Source of the DNA: Methylosinus sporium
GTDB lineage: Bacteria > Pseudomonadota > Alphaproteobacteria > Rhizobiales > Beijerinckiaceae
Assembly: GCF_003113265.1 (NCBI RefSeq)
Contig: NZ_PUIV01000002.1
Location: forward strand, 1-64,000
Direction of reading: 5' to 3'
DNA: 64,000 bases
Made by a program: the position numbers and the translations under genes. Within the stretch, counting starts at the first letter, position 1. Each line of letters opens with the position of its first letter. This document shows, piece after piece, positions 61,589 to 64,000 of the stretch. A model generated the notes under the pieces. It did not search any database. It was not told the DNA's origin and saw only the letters and a program-made list of their open reading frames with translations.

Positions 61589-62773
61589 TTGGCCAATGCG
61601 CTTCCCGCCATAGAGACGTTGTCCTCTTCGGACCCGCTCAATGGGCGCATCGTCGAGTTCCCGCCGGACCGGCCGCTCGTCACCGACGGCGGCGGCTGCG
61701 TCACGCCTTTGACGATCGCCTATCAGGCCTATGGCGAATTGAACGCAGAGCGTTCCAACGCCATTTTACTGTGCCATGCGCTGACCGGCGACCAGCACGC
61801 CGCCAATGTGCATCCGCTGACCGGCAAGCCGGGCTGGTGGGATGTGATGGTCGGCCCCGGCAAGCCTTTCGACACGGAGCGTTTTTTCATCGTCAGCTCC
61901 AATGTCGTCGGCGGTTGTCTCGGCTCTTCCGGGCCGTCCTCGATCAATCCCGCGACCGGCCGGCCCTATGGGCTCGATTTTCCGGTCGTCACCATTCGCG
62001 ACATGGTGCGCGCCCAGGCGATGCTGATCGACCATTTGGGGATAGACCAGCTCTTTTGCGTCGCCGGCGGCTCCATGGGCGGAATGCAGGTGCTGCAATG
62101 GGCCGCGAGCTATCCCGAGCGCGTCTTCTCGGCCATGCCGATCGCGACGGCGCCCAAGCACTCGTCGCAGAATATCGCGTTTCACGAGGTCGGCCGGCAG
62201 GCGGTGATGGCCGATCCCGATTGGCGCGGCGGGCGTTATCTCGAGCAGGGCGTGCGGCCGGAGAAAGGCCTCGCCGTGGCGCGCATGGCGGCGCATATCA
62301 CCTATCTCTCGGAGCCGGCGCTGCAACGCAAGTTCGGCCGCAAGCTGCAGGACCGCGCGGCGCCGACATTCTCCTTCGACGCGGATTTCCAGATCGAGAA
62401 TTATCTGCGTTATCAGGGCATGGCCTTCGTCGATCGCTTCGACGCCAATTCCTATCTCTATGTCACGCGCGCCTGCGATTATTTCGATCTCGCGGCCGAT
62501 TACGGCGGCTCGCTGGCGCAGGCGTTCAAGGGCACGAGGACGCGCTTTTGCGTCGTCTCCTTCAACACCGATTGGCTCTATCCGACCTCCGCCTCGCGCG
62601 CCATCGTCCATGCGCTCAACGCGGGCGGCGCCTCGGTCTCTTTCGTCGAGATCGACAGCGACAAAGGGCATGACGCCTTTCTCGTCTATGAGCCGGATTT
62701 CATTGCGACGACGCGCGGTTTCCTGGAGGCCGCCGCAGCGGCGCGCGGCCTGCCGCGGGCCGAGGAGGCTTAG
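61589..62773 (+). CDS. metX: Homoserine O-acetyltransferase
   Basis: Acetylates homoserine in methionine synthesis. 394 residues starting at a TTG (61589) that follows AGGAGAGAAGAA; no ATG lies near the expected N-terminus, so the rare start is well supported. Alpha/beta-hydrolase fold with the nucleophile in AGGSMGGMQ (Ser near residue 159), the [14 protein letters not shown] segment, and the Asp/His in FNTDWLYPT and SDKGHDAF. Followed 3 bases later by metW, an operon typical of alphaproteobacteria. Confidence 0.95.
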   Translation: MANALPAIETLSSSDPLNGRIVEFPPDRPLVTDGGGCVTPLTIAYQAYGELNAERSNAILLCHALTGDQHAANVHPLTGKPGWWDVMVGPGKPFDTERFFIVSSNVVGGCLGSSGPSSINPATGRPYGLDFPVVTIRDMVRAQAMLIDHLGIDQLFCVAGGSMGGMQVLQWAASYPERVFSAMPIATAPKHSSQNIAFHEVGRQAVMADPDWRGGRYLEQGVRPEKGLAVARMAAHITYLSEPALQRKFGRKLQDRAAPTFSFDADFQIENYLRYQGMAFVDRFDANSYLYVTRACDYFDLAADYGGSLAQAFKGTRTRFCVVSFNTDWLYPTSASRAIVHALNAGGASVSFVEIDSDKGHDAFLVYEPDFIATTRGFLEAAAAARGLPRAEEA

Positions 62774-62776
62774 CCG

Positions 62777-63436
62777 ATGAACGCCCCCATTTTTCCGAAG
62801 AGCGCGCAGCAGCGCCCGGTTCGTCTCGATCTCGCCGCGGTCGCGGCGATGGTCGCGCCGGGCAGCCGCGTGCTCGATGTCGGCTGCGGCGACGGTGCGC
62901 TGCTGCAATTGCTGGCCGACACCAAGCAAGTGGACGGGCGCGGCGTGGAATTGTCGCAGCGCGGCGTCAATGATTGCGTGGCCAAAGGCTTGTCGGTGAT
63001 TCAAGGCGACGCCGACACGGATCTGCGCGATTATCCGACCGACGGATTCGATTATGTGATTCTCTCGCAGACGCTGCAGGCGACGCATCATCCGCGTCAG
63101 GTGCTGGTCGAAATGCTGCGCATCGGCCGGCGCGCGATCGTGTCCTTCCCCAATTTCGGCCAATGGAAAGTGCGGCTGTCGCTATTGGCCAAAGGCCGGA
63201 TGCCGCAGACCTCGACGCTGTCGCACGCCTGGTACGACACGCCGAACATACATCTTTGCACGATAAGAGATTTCGTCGATCTCGTCGAAGCGCTCGGCGC
63301 GCATATAGAGCGCGGCGTCGCGCTCGATCACGCCGGCGCGCCGATCCGCGTGAACGCGCCTTGGTGGGTGTGGAATCTGTTCGGCGCGCAGGCGATCTTC
63401 CTGCTCGAACGCGATGCGCCGAAAAAAATATCATGA
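62777..63436 (+). CDS. metW: Methionine biosynthesis protein MetW
   Basis: 219 residues, methyltransferase-like fold with the SAM motif VLDVGCGDGALLQLL and the family's typical VELSQRGVNDCVAKGL, YVILSQTLQATHHP, and NFGQWKVRLSLLAKGRMPQT, WYDTPNIHLCTI segments. It cooperates with MetX; the exact reaction is not settled. Starts 4 bases after the metX stop. Confidence 0.95.
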   Translation: MNAPIFPKSAQQRPVRLDLAAVAAMVAPGSRVLDVGCGDGALLQLLADTKQVDGRGVELSQRGVNDCVAKGLSVIQGDADTDLRDYPTDGFDYVILSQTLQATHHPRQVLVEMLRIGRRAIVSFPNFGQWKVRLSLLAKGRMPQTSTLSHAWYDTPNIHLCTIRDFVDLVEALGAHIERGVALDHAGAPIRVNAPWWVWNLFGAQAIFLLERDAPKKIS

Positions 63437-63737
63437 TTAGCTGCTGAAAATACTTAGGCGATTGAATTTCGCGGCGCTCCGCCGCTGCGCAATATTGCCG
63501 AGACAAAGCGCGCGCGATTGGCCGCACAGCGCCGCGCGATTTGCGAAAACGCTAGAAATTCAAAGCAGATCGCCGTTTTTATGCGGCGGGCGTCGGTCTG
63601 CGGCGCGCGCCGCGTGCGACCTCCTGTCCAGAACGACCGCTTTCCCGAGGGGAAGCTTCACGATAGATTGCTCGCAATGACCGACGGACAAGCGCCGATT
63701 TGCGCTGAACATCGTCGGCGACCGCGGGAGCGCGCTG
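63437..63737. other. Intergenic region before the Crp/Fnr regulator
   Basis: About 300 bases with no convincing gene. No hairpin or promoter stood out. Confidence 0.4.
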
Positions 63738-64000
63738 ATGCTGGAGCCGCCGTCTCTACGAGACGTGCCGATGTTTGCGACTGTCGACGCACAGTCGATG
63801 CAGCGGCTCACGCGCGACGCCAAATTAGAACAATTCGAAGACGGACAGACGATTTTTCGTCAAGGCGACCATGCGCTTCATGTGGCGATCGTGCTCGACG
63901 GATTCGTGAAGCTGACGCGCACCGCCGCCTGCGGCGACGAGACTCTCATCAATATCTGCAATGTCGGCGAGAGTCTCTATGAGGCGTTGACGCCGGACGG
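63738..64000 (+). CDS. Crp/Fnr-family transcription regulator (partial, 5' part)
   Basis: ATG 63738 opens MLEPPSLRDVPMFATVDAQ and continues as a cyclic-nucleotide-binding-like sensor domain (FEDGQTIFRQGDHALHVAIVLDGFVKLTRTAACGDETLINICNVGESLYEALTP). The frame is open to the window end, so the DNA-binding domain lies outside. No cysteine cluster of Fnr type is visible in this N-terminal part, so oxygen sensing by an Fe-S cluster is not indicated. Ligand unknown. Confidence 0.75.
   Translation, partial: MLEPPSLRDVPMFATVDAQSMQRLTRDAKLEQFEDGQTIFRQGDHALHVAIVLDGFVKLTRTAACGDETLINICNVGESLYEALTPD

Overview
The window is high-GC alphaproteobacterial DNA. It best fits a member of the Hyphomicrobiales (Rhizobiales), plausibly a methylotroph or methanotroph of the Methylocystaceae type; the genus cannot be fixed from this sequence. 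Supporting markers are ALAS-type hemA, a DUF1476 gene (F1-ATPase zeta inhibitor family) divergent from purC, usg, BcsS/BcsN cellulose accessory proteins, an FdsA-type molybdenum/tungsten formate dehydrogenase, a lanthanide-utilisation-like (lut/ped-like) ABC cluster with a lanmodulin-like EF-hand protein, and a CtrA-type box. No rRNA, CRISPR array, prophage or complete insertion sequence was seen. The only obvious mobile-like DNA is a family of short palindromic repeats.

Layout. 1-7.3 kb: cytochrome bd subunit I with a tiny CydP gene, tRNA-Asp, a frameshifted coiled-coil gene, an aldo/keto reductase plus FIST sensor pair, a small secreted protein, an orphan degenerate histidine kinase, and an AT-rich gap ending in two tandem terminators. 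7.3-12.4 kb: two M16 peptidases, an exported protein and lspA on the minus strand, interrupted by a Tat-exported alpha carbonic anhydrase on the plus strand. 12.5-18.3 kb: tamB and tamA with a CtrA-like box upstream. 18.3-25.2 kb: a metal or metallophore uptake locus (binding protein, FecCD-type permease, ATPase, two TiaS-like DDTD proteins, then a TonB receptor), divergent from formate dehydrogenase (25.6-28.5 kb).

28.9-32.5 kb: a polyprenyl-phosphate sugar transferase, a crotonase-fold enzyme and a nitroreductase. 32.5-41.4 kb: the lut/ped-like cluster on the minus strand (ABC-2 permease, ATPase, YVTN beta-propeller, substrate-binding protein, lanmodulin-like protein), followed by two paralogous NarL-type kinase/regulator pairs. 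41.7-51.1 kb: housekeeping genes (hemA, purC, DUF1476, xerC, usg, lpd), small unknown proteins, a glycosyltransferase and an alpha/beta hydrolase. 51.3-61.4 kb: a cellulose locus (bcsS, bcsA, bcsB, GH8 cellulase, TPR protein, BcsN-like lipoprotein). 61.6-63.4 kb: metX-metW. The window ends inside a Crp/Fnr-family regulator gene.

The two most interesting loci both concern metals. One is the divergent lanmodulin-like protein beside the lut/ped-like ABC genes and two sensor systems. The other is a pair of proteins resembling the archaeal tRNA enzyme TiaS, translationally coupled to a metal-type ABC importer and facing a molybdo/tungsto-enzyme across a shared promoter region with ModE-like motifs. 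Functional statements for both are inference from motifs and context.
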